The notes below the pieces were generated by a model. That model worked only from the letters and a program-made list of their open reading frames with translations. It was not told the DNA's origin and did not search any database. The position numbers and the translations under genes were made by a program. A stretch of DNA of 12,380 bases from NCBI GenBank assembly GCA_029289015.1, contig JARFUL010000113.1:1-12380 (forward strand), in the 5' to 3' direction. The stretch comes from Syntrophobacteria bacterium (GTDB lineage Bacteria > Desulfobacterota > Syntrophobacteria > JARFUL01). Below, one piece after another: positions 5,940 through 12,380 of the stretch. The stretch's first letter is position 1. Every line of letters starts with the position of its first letter.

Positions 5940-7417
5940 TATCTTTCCCGGGCCCCGCGCGAGGTCCGCGCGTCTTTGGACACAACGGAGTGGATGAAGC
6001 CCTTGAAGCCGAAGAGCTTCCTCTTCAGGTCTTCCAGGCTGCGAACGGCCAGGGCCATCCTCAGCATCTGCGACGGCCTCAGGTAGAACTCCCTGAGCCC
6101 CCTGTCTATGAGCCGGTCGATCTCCTCCTTGCTCAGGTCCGGGTAGCTCAAGACCGTGGTCTGCTCCCAGTTCTCGTCCACCCACTCGCGCCAGTCCCCG
6201 GGCACGAGGTGGCCCTCCCTTCGGGCCTGGGCGTAGATCTCGGTGCCCGGATACGCGCAGATCCCGGAGAACTGCACCGTGTCCATGGGGAGCGACTTCG
6301 CGAACTCGATGGTCTTGAGCGTGCTCTCCCTCGTCTCGCCGGGCGCGCCGAACATGAAGCAGCCGTGGACCGTTATCCCGAGCCGCCGGGCCTCTTTAGC
6401 CAGGTTCACCGACTGCTCGAGGGTGGTGCCCTTTCTCACCGCGTCCAGCGCGGCCTGGGTGCCGAACTCGAACCCCACCATGAGCATCCTGAGCCCCGCG
6501 TCCTTCATCAGCGGCAGGAGTTCTAGGTTGACATCGGTGCGGCAGTTGCACGACCACGGGATCCTGAGGTTCCTCTTCAGCATCTCCCGGCAGACCCCGG
6601 CCACGTGGGCCGGGAGCGCGGTGAAGGTGTCGGTCTCGAACATCACCTCCCTGAGAAAGGGGAAGAGCATGAGGTTGTGCTCGATCTCGTCCACCACCAG
6701 CTCGGGGTCCCGCATCCGGAGTCTTCGGCCCTCGAGAAGGGGCACGTCGCGGCAGAAGGTGCACCGCCCGAAGCAGCCCCGGCCCGAGAGGAGCGTTATG
6801 AAGGGGAACCTCTTGCCCCCGTCCCGGAACCACCTGGGGTCTATGTGGCGCCACGCGGGGAAGGGGAGGTCGTTCACGTTGAGAAGCTCCCTCGGGGGAC
6901 TCTTTACCATGCGGCCCTCCCCGTCGAGAAAACAGAGCCCCGGGGTCTCTGAGAGAGCCTTCATCGTCCACCCGGAGCGGGCCAGGGAGGCCAGCTCCCT
7001 CAGGGTGTAGTCGTATTCTCCCACTGCAAGGACGTCCAGGGCTCCCCGGGCCCTCTTGAGGGTGTCCTCTGGCACCGCGGTGACGTGGGGGCCCACCGCC
7101 ACGGTGCGGCAGTCGGGCGCGAGCTCCTTGGCCGCGGCCGCGTAGGTAAGGTCGGAGTCTATAGAGGGGGTGGTGGTGTGAAGAACCACCAGGGAGGGCC
7201 TCTTATCCCTGAGGGCCGAGAGCACGTCCTCCCGGGTCAGGCCGGCCGCGTCTCCGTCCATGAAGCCCACGGTGAATCCCGCGTCCTCGAGCACCGCGAC
7301 CGCGATGAGGAGCCAGTCCGGGTGCCTCTGGACCCTGCCCCTGGAGCGGGCCGCCCACCTGGCGGAGCGGCAGAAGTCCTTCACCACGGGGGGATTTAGG
7401 ACTAAGACGTCGCTCAT
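5939..7417 (-). CDS. B12-binding-domain radical SAM protein
   Basis: This complete 492-aa protein has an N-terminal cobalamin-binding-like Rossmann domain (about 1-150) beginning VLVLNPP, with VAVGPHVTAVP (106-116) and GEYDYTLREL (133-142), then a linker ending DLPFPAW (183-189), then a radical SAM core. The three cysteines that bind the 4Fe-4S cluster are C215, C219 and C222 (CFGRCTFC). Later core motifs are VGFEFGTQAALDAVRKG (314-330) and GCFMFGAPGETRES (352-365). The region after about 430 with REFYLRPS (443-450) is typical of this class. Members methylate unactivated carbons or do other radical chemistry on lipids, antibiotics and cofactors; the substrate here is not recognisable. The N-terminal domain lacks the DxHxxG cobalamin motif, as many members do. 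The start at 7417 has GGGAAGG upstream, three bases after the TPR gene stop. HpnJ-like and anaerobic-cyclase-like subfamilies are alternatives. Confidence 0.92.
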   Translation of the reverse strand: MSDVLVLNPPVVKDFCRSARWAARSRGRVQRHPDWLLIAVAVLEDAGFTVGFMDGDAAGLTREDVLSALRDKRPSLVVLHTTTPSIDSDLTYAAAAKELAPDCRTVAVGPHVTAVPEDTLKRARGALDVLAVGEYDYTLRELASLARSGWTMKALSETPGLCFLDGEGRMVKSPPRELLNVNDLPFPAWRHIDPRWFRDGGKRFPFITLLSGRGCFGRCTFCRDVPLLEGRRLRMRDPELVVDEIEHNLMLFPFLREVMFETDTFTALPAHVAGVCREMLKRNLRIPWSCNCRTDVNLELLPLMKDAGLRMLMVGFEFGTQAALDAVRKGTTLEQSVNLAKEARRLGITVHGCFMFGAPGETRESTLKTIEFAKSLPMDTVQFSGICAYPGTEIYAQARREGHLVPGDWREWVDENWEQTTVLSYPDLSKEEIDRLIDRGLREFYLRPSQMLRMALAVRSLEDLKRKLFGFKGFIHSVVSKDARTSRGARER

Positions 7418-7420
7418 CCG

Positions 7421-9754
7421 CTACCTTCCCTTTTGGGAGAGCCTCTCCCTGATCGTGGACGCGAACTCCTGGTCGGGCTTTGCCTTGAGGGACCTGGAGA
7501 GATAATCAAGCCCCCTCTTCGGGTCCCCGAGTTTGTCCAAGTATAGCATGCCCAGGTTGTAATAGCCCCTGTGGGGCTCTCCGCCCTTTGAGAGGAAATC
7601 CTTGTACGCGGCCGCGGCCTTCTGGTACCTCTTGAAATGGGTGTGGAACAGCCCCAGCTCGAAGCAGGCCTCCACGTCCCCGTCGGGACGCTTGCAACTC
7701 TCGGCCAGGCGGGCCAGGCCCTCGTCCACCCTGCCCAGATGGAGGAGCGACCTGCCGAGGAACGCGCGGGCCATGCCGCTGTGCCGGGGCTCCATCTCGA
7801 TGAACCTGAGGTAGACCTTCTGGGCCTCCCTGTAGTCCCCGGCCGCAAAGAGGCAGTTGGCCAGGTTCTCCGTGAATCTGGGATTGTGGGGCTTTAGCCG
7901 GGCGGCCTTCCTGAGATAGACCAGCGCGTCCCTGGGCCTTCCCGCGCGGTACAGGAGAACCCCGAGCTCGTTCAGTATCCTGGTGTTTTTCCGGTTCCAC
8001 CTGAGGGTCTTTTTGTAGACCTCAATCGCGCGCTGGGGCTTGTTGTTGGCCACAAGGGTCCCGGCCAGGGTAAGCGCGATATTCGGGTTGTCCGGAAACA
8101 GGCTGAAGGCCTTAAGGTACCACTCTTCAGCCTCCCCGGTGTCGCCCCTGCCCTGGGCCAGCTTGCCCAGGTACTTGATGGCAAAGAGGTAGCTCTTTTC
8201 CCTCTTCAGCGAGTTCTTGAAGTACTGCTCCGCGGCCCTGGTGTTACCCCTTTGGGTCTCCAGGAGCCCCAGCCAGGAGTAGGTCACGTGTTTCAGCCTC
8301 TCCTTTTTTCCCTTCAGGGCCAAAAGGAAGTGGGCCTCGGCCTCTTCATAGTCTTTGCGTCTCAGCGCGTCCCTGCCGAGCATGAGTCGCGCGTCCTGGA
8401 ATATAGGCTTCACCTTGAGGAGCTTTTTCGCGACGATGAGGGCCTCGGGGTTGCGGCCCGCGTCGGCCAGGGTGTTCATCGCCAGGGTCAGCGCGCGGTA
8501 GTGGTTCGGCGAATAGGTGCGGGCCTCCAGGATGTACATCTCCCAGGGGTCTTGCCAGTCGAGGTTCCTGTCGTAGGTCCTCACGCCCCAAAGGAGCGGG
8601 ATGACCACCAGCACCCCCACCCAACCCCTCTTGGTCATCTTCACCTGCTCGAGGGTTGCCGCGATGATGAAGCAGAATCCCAGGGACGGAAGATACGCGC
8701 GGTACTCGAAGATCCTGTCCACAATGGGGATGATGCTGGACGTGGGAGCCAGGGCCAGGAAGAACCACAGTATTCCGAACGCGAACCTGCGGTCCCTCTT
8801 CCCGAGCCAGAGAAAGAAGCCCGCGACGATAAGGAGAAACGCCAGGGGAACGAGGGTTTCCGGATAGAACAGCCCCCTCGCGTCGGTTATCTGGTGGTGG
8901 ATCTTCAGGGTCGCGGGAAAGACCAGGAGCCTGAGATAGGTGACTATCACGCCGAACTGGGTGAAGAGGTACCCGAGGGGCGTGGTCTCCCTGGTCGCGA
9001 ACCCCGTTGTCTCGGTCTTCTGGTGGTAGAAGAGGACGAGGACCCCCGCGAAAAGCACCACTGCAAAACCGGCCAGGTGGTAGGCTATCCGGGCCCGCCT
9101 GAAACCGTACTCCCGGCCCGCGAGAAAGAGCCGGTCGTACACGAGGCACAACAGGGGGGCCATCCCCGCGCTCTCCTTGCCCCCGAGGCCGAAGAGAAAC
9201 GCGAGGAACGCGAGTATGAAGAGGTGCGGGCGGTCCCTGACCACGGCCCTTCGGTAGAGCAGGATGGAGAGCAAAACGCCCAGGGTCGCGGTGCCCACCA
9301 TCCTGCCCTGGATCACGTAGGTCACTGCCATTGTGTGCATCGGGTGGAGCGCGAAGAAGATCGCGGCTGCGAACGCGGCCTTGACCCTCAGGGTCTCGAT
9401 CTCCCGCTGGGTGCCCGTATTTTTGGGGGTAAAGACGAGCAAAAGGTAGATGAGGACGCAGTTTGCCAGATGGATGGCCAGATTCACGAGGTGATACCCA
9501 AAGGGCTTGAGCCCGCCGACCTGGAAGTTGATCCAGTTGAGAAAGAGGGCCAGGGGGCGGTTGGTGCGGGTGAGGCCGGAGACCATCCTGCTGAAGTCCC
9601 GGATGGTGGGGTTTGTCTTGATGTGCACGCTGTCGTCGAAGAAGAGGGGCACCCTGAAGGAGTTGGAGTAGAAGAGCACGGTGAGCAGAACTATGGCGGC
9701 CCCGGCCGCGAGAAGCTGCCTCTGCGTAGCCCGGGACAGGCCGCTAGCCTCCAT
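7421..9754 (-). CDS. TMTC/DUF1736-like polytopic membrane protein with C-terminal TPR array
   Basis: The 777-aa protein has a hydrophobic half (about 14-390, roughly ten membrane segments) and a TPR half (about 415-775). The first half resembles GT-C/PMT-type proteins with the DUF1736 region, as in eukaryotic TMTC mannosyltransferases. An FFDDSVHI segment (38-45) follows the first membrane helix, where the catalytic acid of GT-C enzymes lies. HPMHTMAVTYVIQGRM (137-152) and an E350-YRAYLP segment near 350-356 match conserved family loops. At least nine TPRs follow, recognised by the spacing of G-A/L-Y-A-P residues (for example LGVLLYRAGRPRDALVYLRKA and neighbours). It could be a polyprenyl-phosphate-dependent glycosyltransferase or a membrane assembly scaffold. 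Sugar-transfer activity is not shown by the sequence. The start at 9754 has GAGGAGGGG upstream and overlaps the preceding gene by 11 bases. Confidence 0.87.
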   Translation of the reverse strand: MEASGLSRATQRQLLAAGAAIVLLTVLFYSNSFRVPLFFDDSVHIKTNPTIRDFSRMVSGLTRTNRPLALFLNWINFQVGGLKPFGYHLVNLAIHLANCVLIYLLLVFTPKNTGTQREIETLRVKAAFAAAIFFALHPMHTMAVTYVIQGRMVGTATLGVLLSILLYRRAVVRDRPHLFILAFLAFLFGLGGKESAGMAPLLCLVYDRLFLAGREYGFRRARIAYHLAGFAVVLFAGVLVLFYHQKTETTGFATRETTPLGYLFTQFGVIVTYLRLLVFPATLKIHHQITDARGLFYPETLVPLAFLLIVAGFFLWLGKRDRRFAFGILWFFLALAPTSSIIPIVDRIFEYRAYLPSLGFCFIIAATLEQVKMTKRGWVGVLVVIPLLWGVRTYDRNLDWQDPWEMYILEARTYSPNHYRALTLAMNTLADAGRNPEALIVAKKLLKVKPIFQDARLMLGRDALRRKDYEEAEAHFLLALKGKKERLKHVTYSWLGLLETQRGNTRAAEQYFKNSLKREKSYLFAIKYLGKLAQGRGDTGEAEEWYLKAFSLFPDNPNIALTLAGTLVANNKPQRAIEVYKKTLRWNRKNTRILNELGVLLYRAGRPRDALVYLRKAARLKPHNPRFTENLANCLFAAGDYREAQKVYLRFIEMEPRHSGMARAFLGRSLLHLGRVDEGLARLAESCKRPDGDVEACFELGLFHTHFKRYQKAAAAYKDFLSKGGEPHRGYYNLGMLYLDKLGDPKRGLDYLSRSLKAKPDQEFASTIRERLSQKGR

Positions 9755-10643
9755 CTTTGCCCCTCCTCGACCCCTTCTTCTTCCGGGCCTCGAAGGACTT
9801 GAAGAAGCCGCTGTCCGTTATGACCCTGCCGTCCTTTCTTATGTAGAAACGGCCCCCGTAGGGGTCTTCGGGGATCGCGGGAATGATCCCCGCGCTTACC
9901 AGCTCCTCGAGGCGCTCGGGCCTTCTCTTGTATTTCGCAAAAAACCTGTCCATCGCCTGCTCGAGAACCCAGAGCCGGTAGAACGCCATGAGGCGGAGCT
10001 TGAACTCCTCTATCCTCTCGGGGTCCTTCTCCCTCTTCAGCATCTCCTTGAGGAACAAGACCGCGGACAGGGTGGACCCGGAGCGCTGGTACATCCTGGT
10101 GGCCAGCCCCGCGGCAAGCCTGGGAACCCCCGGCCGCTCGCTGGATATCTTGAGGGAGCGGGCCGCGGCATGATAGTCCCTCCTGAAGAAGAAGTGGTTG
10201 AACCCCTGCATGAAGGGGAACCACCCGTCCCAGGTGCGGTAGCGGGTGGCTCTTTCGAGGAGGCGGTTTATCCTGTCTATCCTCTTGGGGTCCGACTCCC
10301 AGACCACCGCCTCGGCCAGGTAGTAGGGGTCCTGGAAGCGGGGGTCGAGGAGGGTGATGTTTTCCGCGAGCTCCAGCACCCGGTCTATGAATCTTGGGTC
10401 AATCTTCTTGTTGGGGTCGCCGAAGAAGACCGCGAGGTCCAAAAACAGGACGTCGGATATGAGCCCGGAGAAGTCCAGCGCGACGAGCTTCACCAGCTTT
10501 CCGGGCAGGGAGACCGTAAAGATGCGCTCCTTCTTCTGGTCCACCTTTATGGAGTGGATCTTGGGCGCGAGCCATAGCTGGCCGGCCATTCCCAGGACCA
10601 CTAGCGCGAGAGCGAGACCCTTTCCAACGGACTGCTTTCCCAT
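9744..10643 (-). CDS. Membrane-anchored helical protein of unknown function with a pseudopilin-like C-terminal end
   Basis: The 299-aa product has one hydrophobic segment near the N terminus (about 7-26) that should act as an uncleaved anchor, with the rest probably outside the membrane. The middle has irregular TPR-like helices: repeated L-x-x-A/L and P-D/E patterns with FFxxDYxxAARSLKIS at about 171-187. The segment LDFSGLISDVLFLDLAVFFG (57-76) resembles, from memory, a conserved motif in uncharacterised proteins encoded beside ABC-2 transporters and TPR proteins in Deltaproteobacteria. Near the C terminus YKRRPERLEELVSAGIIPAI followed by PEDPYGGRFYI resembles the loop of type II secretion pseudopilins (P.DPwG..Y). 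The last residues are basic. The gene starts 11 bases after the permease stop with a GGTGGCGGG site. Function is unknown; it may work with the transporter or the TPR protein. Confidence 0.82.
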   Translation of the reverse strand: MGKQSVGKGLALALVVLGMAGQLWLAPKIHSIKVDQKKERIFTVSLPGKLVKLVALDFSGLISDVLFLDLAVFFGDPNKKIDPRFIDRVLELAENITLLDPRFQDPYYLAEAVVWESDPKRIDRINRLLERATRYRTWDGWFPFMQGFNHFFFRRDYHAAARSLKISSERPGVPRLAAGLATRMYQRSGSTLSAVLFLKEMLKREKDPERIEEFKLRLMAFYRLWVLEQAMDRFFAKYKRRPERLEELVSAGIIPAIPEDPYGGRFYIRKDGRVITDSGFFKSFEARKKKGSRRGKDGG

Positions 10644-10654
10644 CCCGCCACCGC

Positions 10655-11482
10655 CTAGAGGAACTCTCGCCTTTCAAAGGCCAGGGTCGCCGCGGCAAGA
10701 AGAAGGGTTATATACATGAGCGCGTAGGCCACCGCGAAAGCCAGATAGCTGAGGTCCACGGCCATGCCGTGCGCGGCAAAGGTGGAAAGGTCGAGCGCGG
10801 AGAAGTTGGGGAAGAGGTAGTATATGAATGAGACCAGCTTCTCGAACGCGGGGCTGAGCTTGAGCTCTTTCGCTCCCTCCAGCTCCAAAATGGTCTTCAG
10901 GTTCTCAAGGGACCTGCCCAGAAGATAGACCACGCAGGTGAGCACCAAGGTGAGGAACGAGGAGGTGGTAAAGGACGCGAAGAACACGGTCACAGCCGCC
11001 AAAAGGGCCAGCGCGATAAAGATGCTGAACAGGGCCAGCACAACGGAGACCCACGAGAAGCTGGGCGGGAAGTACTGGGGCCACTGGAGCTTCGCGACCA
11101 GCACCGAACCCAGGGCCACGGCTCCCAGCACGGCCACGGACGCGGCGAGGAGGAGGAGGAGGCCCAGGTACTTTCCCAGGATGTACTGGGACCGGGAGAC
11201 CGGCCGGGAGATGACCACGAACACGGTCTTCTTGTCCAGGTCCCGGGCCAGGAGCTGTATCCCCACGAAGACCACCAGGAGCACCCCCGCGAAGGATACG
11301 GTGGCCAGTCCCACGTCCACCGCGACCTTTCCGATGTCCCGCATGAAGAAGTTGCCGAAGGATATGTTGGCGAAGAGCATGAGCCCCGAGAAGATGAAGA
11401 CCCCCATGAGGGCCCTGGTCCTCACCCCCTCGAGGAAGGTCACCCTCGCGAGATTCGCCACCTTGCGCAAAAAGACTGTCAT
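10655..11482 (-). CDS. ABC-2 type transporter permease
   Basis: This 275-aa membrane subunit belongs to an ABC-2 type exporter. An N-terminal cytoplasmic helix with ARVTFLEGVRTRALMGVFIF (13-32), typical of the NosY/CcmB-like branch, precedes about six membrane segments (about 25-42, 60-80, 108-130, 144-172, 174-190 and 245-268). A conserved cytoplasmic loop after the second segment reads KKTVFVVISRPVSRSQYILG (84-103), a well-known feature of these permeases (E..G.......RP..R..Y..GK). A large extracytoplasmic loop, about 190-240, precedes the last segment. The ATG at 11482 has a perfect GAGGAG six or so bases upstream and lies 10 bases after the ATPase stop, so the two subunits are co-transcribed. 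The substrate is unknown. Confidence 0.9.
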   Translation of the reverse strand: MTVFLRKVANLARVTFLEGVRTRALMGVFIFSGLMLFANISFGNFFMRDIGKVAVDVGLATVSFAGVLLVVFVGIQLLARDLDKKTVFVVISRPVSRSQYILGKYLGLLLLLAASVAVLGAVALGSVLVAKLQWPQYFPPSFSWVSVVLALFSIFIALALLAAVTVFFASFTTSSFLTLVLTCVVYLLGRSLENLKTILELEGAKELKLSPAFEKLVSFIYYLFPNFSALDLSTFAAHGMAVDLSYLAFAVAYALMYITLLLAAATLAFERREFL

Positions 11483-11492
11483 CGCTCCTCAG

Positions 11493-12266
11493 CTAGCTTG
11501 GCGCGGCCCCTTCCACAAAGGCCACGGACTCGGGGTCGTGGGCCTTCACCAGGGCCATGAACCTGGCCTCCAGGTCGCCCCCGCCAGCCATCTCGGTGCT
11601 GGGGCCCAGCATTACGAGCCGGCCCTTGACGAGCACCCCCACCCTGTCGGTAAGCCTCTCCACGTCGTTCAGTATGTGGCTCGAGAAAAAGACCGTCTTG
11701 CCCGCTCTCTTCAGTTCCACTATGACGTCCGCGACGATCTTTCTTCCCACTGGGTCGAGGCCGGACATGGGCTCGTCGAGGATCACGATCTCGGGGTCGT
11801 GGACCAGGGCCAGCGCTATGCCGAGCCTCTGGACCATGCCCTTGGAGTAGGTGCGGATCCTCTTTTTGGCCGCGTCCTCGAGCCCCAGCCTCGCAAGCCA
11901 CGAGGAGACCCGCTTGCTCCGGTCGGCAAAGGTGCGGCCGCTTATTGAGAGGCCGAAGTCGAGGAGCTCCTCGCCGCTCAGGTGGTCGTAGAGCTGGGGG
12001 TTTTCCGGCAAGAAGCCGATCCTCTCCCTGGAGGTGAAGTCCCGGGCCTGCTTCCCGAGGATGTAGGCCGTGCCCGAGGTGGGCCTGAGGAAGTTCAAAA
12101 GGATCTTTATCGCGGTGGACTTTCCCGCGCCGTTGGGGCCTATGAAGCCAAAGACCTCGCCCAGTCCCACCCCCATGTCCAGGTCGAAGAGCGCGGGCCT
12201 GGGCCTCCTTCTCACCCCCAGGATGTAGGTCTTTGAGACCCTGTCGAACCTTATAGCCTCCGTCAT
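11493..12266 (-). CDS. ABC-2 type transporter ATP-binding protein
   Basis: This 257-aa ATPase should drive export through the permease encoded just downstream. All nucleotide-binding motifs are visible: Walker A GPNGAGKST (43-51), a Q-loop region GFLPENPQLYDHLSG (84-98) with E88 where many ABC proteins have Q, signature YSKGMVQR (140-147), Walker B IVILDEP (160-166), D-loop SGLDP (168-172) and switch SSH (195-197). The length is that of a single-domain ATPase plus a short C-terminal tail. The ATG at 12266 is preceded by no Shine-Dalgarno. Only 17 bases separate it from the U tract of the terminator upstream, so a leaderless message or read-through is possible. It is the first gene of the long packed run. 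Confidence 0.95.
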   Translation of the reverse strand: MTEAIRFDRVSKTYILGVRRRPRPALFDLDMGVGLGEVFGFIGPNGAGKSTAIKILLNFLRPTSGTAYILGKQARDFTSRERIGFLPENPQLYDHLSGEELLDFGLSISGRTFADRSKRVSSWLARLGLEDAAKKRIRTYSKGMVQRLGIALALVHDPEIVILDEPMSGLDPVGRKIVADVIVELKRAGKTVFFSSHILNDVERLTDRVGVLVKGRLVMLGPSTEMAGGGDLEARFMALVKAHDPESVAFVEGAAPS

Positions 12267-12283
12267 GGCACTATTATTAGCAC

Positions 12284-12320
12284 AAAAACCGCGCCCCGCT
12301 CCAGTTAATGAAGGGGGCGC
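12284..12320 (-). terminator. Intrinsic terminator between the right-edge gene and the ABC operon
   Basis: On the minus strand GCGCCCC (12320-12314) pairs perfectly with GGGGCGC (12297-12291). The inner bases CTTC and GGAG can extend the stem past one bulge, leaving a loop of about seven bases. The stem is followed by GGTTTTTG, with five consecutive U in the transcript. This is a textbook Rho-independent terminator. It lies 10 bases past a possible stop codon at 12331-12333. It could instead act as an attenuator in a leader of the ABC operon. Confidence 0.72.
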
Positions 12321-12330
12321 AGGTTGATGT

Positions 12331-12380
12331 TTATGAACTTTCTATATTATTTCTTACTATTGTCTCCAGGTCATGCACCC
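12331..12380 (-). CDS. Possible C-terminal tail of an upstream gene (5' part outside window)
   Basis: Only 15 codons and a TAA are visible, reading VHDLETIVRNNIESS. The other two minus-strand frames hit stops within this stretch, and a strong terminator follows 10 bases after the TAA, which is what the end of a real gene should look like. The codons (ATA, AGA, AAT) are AT-rich, unlike the other genes here. It is far too short to name, and an untranslated leader of the ABC operon is the alternative. Confidence 0.3.
   Translation of the reverse strand, partial: VHDLETIVRNNIESS

Noticed and set aside
5940..6185. Upstream extension of the flippase reading frame to an ATG at 6185
   Set aside because: The extra 82 residues are Gly/Pro/Arg-rich shadow translation of the radical SAM gene with no membrane character. 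The natural amphipathic first helix begins at the ATG at 5939.
8252..9802. Long plus-strand open frame (516 aa) opposite the TPR gene
   Set aside because: The product is low in hydrophobic structure and rich in E, G, V and H, as expected for an antisense frame in GC-rich DNA. The minus-strand gene has clear TPR and membrane patterns. The same applies to the plus-strand frames at 2203-3381 and 3378-4475.
1..12380. CRISPR arrays, tRNA genes, insertion sequences or long direct repeats
   Set aside because: I looked for regular repeats, cloverleaf-like segments, transposase motifs and long terminal repeats and saw none. Repeated CAGG/CTCC-like words come from codon bias.

Overview
This 12.4 kb window is GC-rich (clearly above 60 % by eye) and compact, and every gene I can support is read from the minus strand. 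It looks like a bacterial chromosome segment. Most starts have Shine-Dalgarno sequences, one hairpin-plus-U-tract terminator is convincing, and one -35/-10 pair is reasonable. From memory, the ABC transporter / 299-aa membrane-anchored protein / TPR membrane protein set resembles loci in Desulfobacterota (former Deltaproteobacteria) and related Gram-negative phyla. Arg AGG is used often despite the high GC. I cannot fix the phylum. I saw no tRNA, rRNA, CRISPR array, insertion sequence or sign of recent mobility, and no gap between genes exceeds about 120 bases.

Layout in the direction of transcription (right to left). The right edge holds what looks like the last codons of another minus-strand gene, followed by a strong intrinsic terminator. 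Next comes a tightly packed run: an ABC-2 ATPase, its permease, a 299-aa single-anchor protein, a 777-aa membrane protein with about nine TPRs (TMTC/DUF1736-like), a 492-aa cobalamin-binding-type radical SAM protein, a 472-aa Wzx/MOP-type flippase, and a 333-aa CDP-alcohol phosphotransferase. Gaps in this run are 24 bases at most, and two junctions overlap. After a 119-base gap with a candidate promoter come a TarJ-like ribulose-5-phosphate reductase and a TarI/IspD-like cytidylyltransferase. After a further 78-base gap with a possible terminator come a family 2 glycosyltransferase and the N-terminal part of a second cobalamin-binding radical SAM protein, cut by the left edge.

How the genes may work together. 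TarJ-like plus TarI-like enzymes are expected to turn ribulose 5-phosphate into CDP-ribitol. The adjacent integral-membrane CDP-alcohol phosphotransferase has the complete catalytic motif and could use such a CDP-alcohol. The flippase, the glycosyltransferase and the TMTC-like protein point to a lipid-linked or surface glycan. Classical ribitol-phosphate polymers (teichoic acids, the Haemophilus capsule) use soluble or peripheral transferases of other families, and none is present here. The most interesting reading is therefore a ribitol-phosphate lipid or glycan pathway built around a CDP-alcohol phosphotransferase, with two B12-type radical SAM enzymes as possible tailoring enzymes. The individual family calls are firm. 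The pathway is inference.
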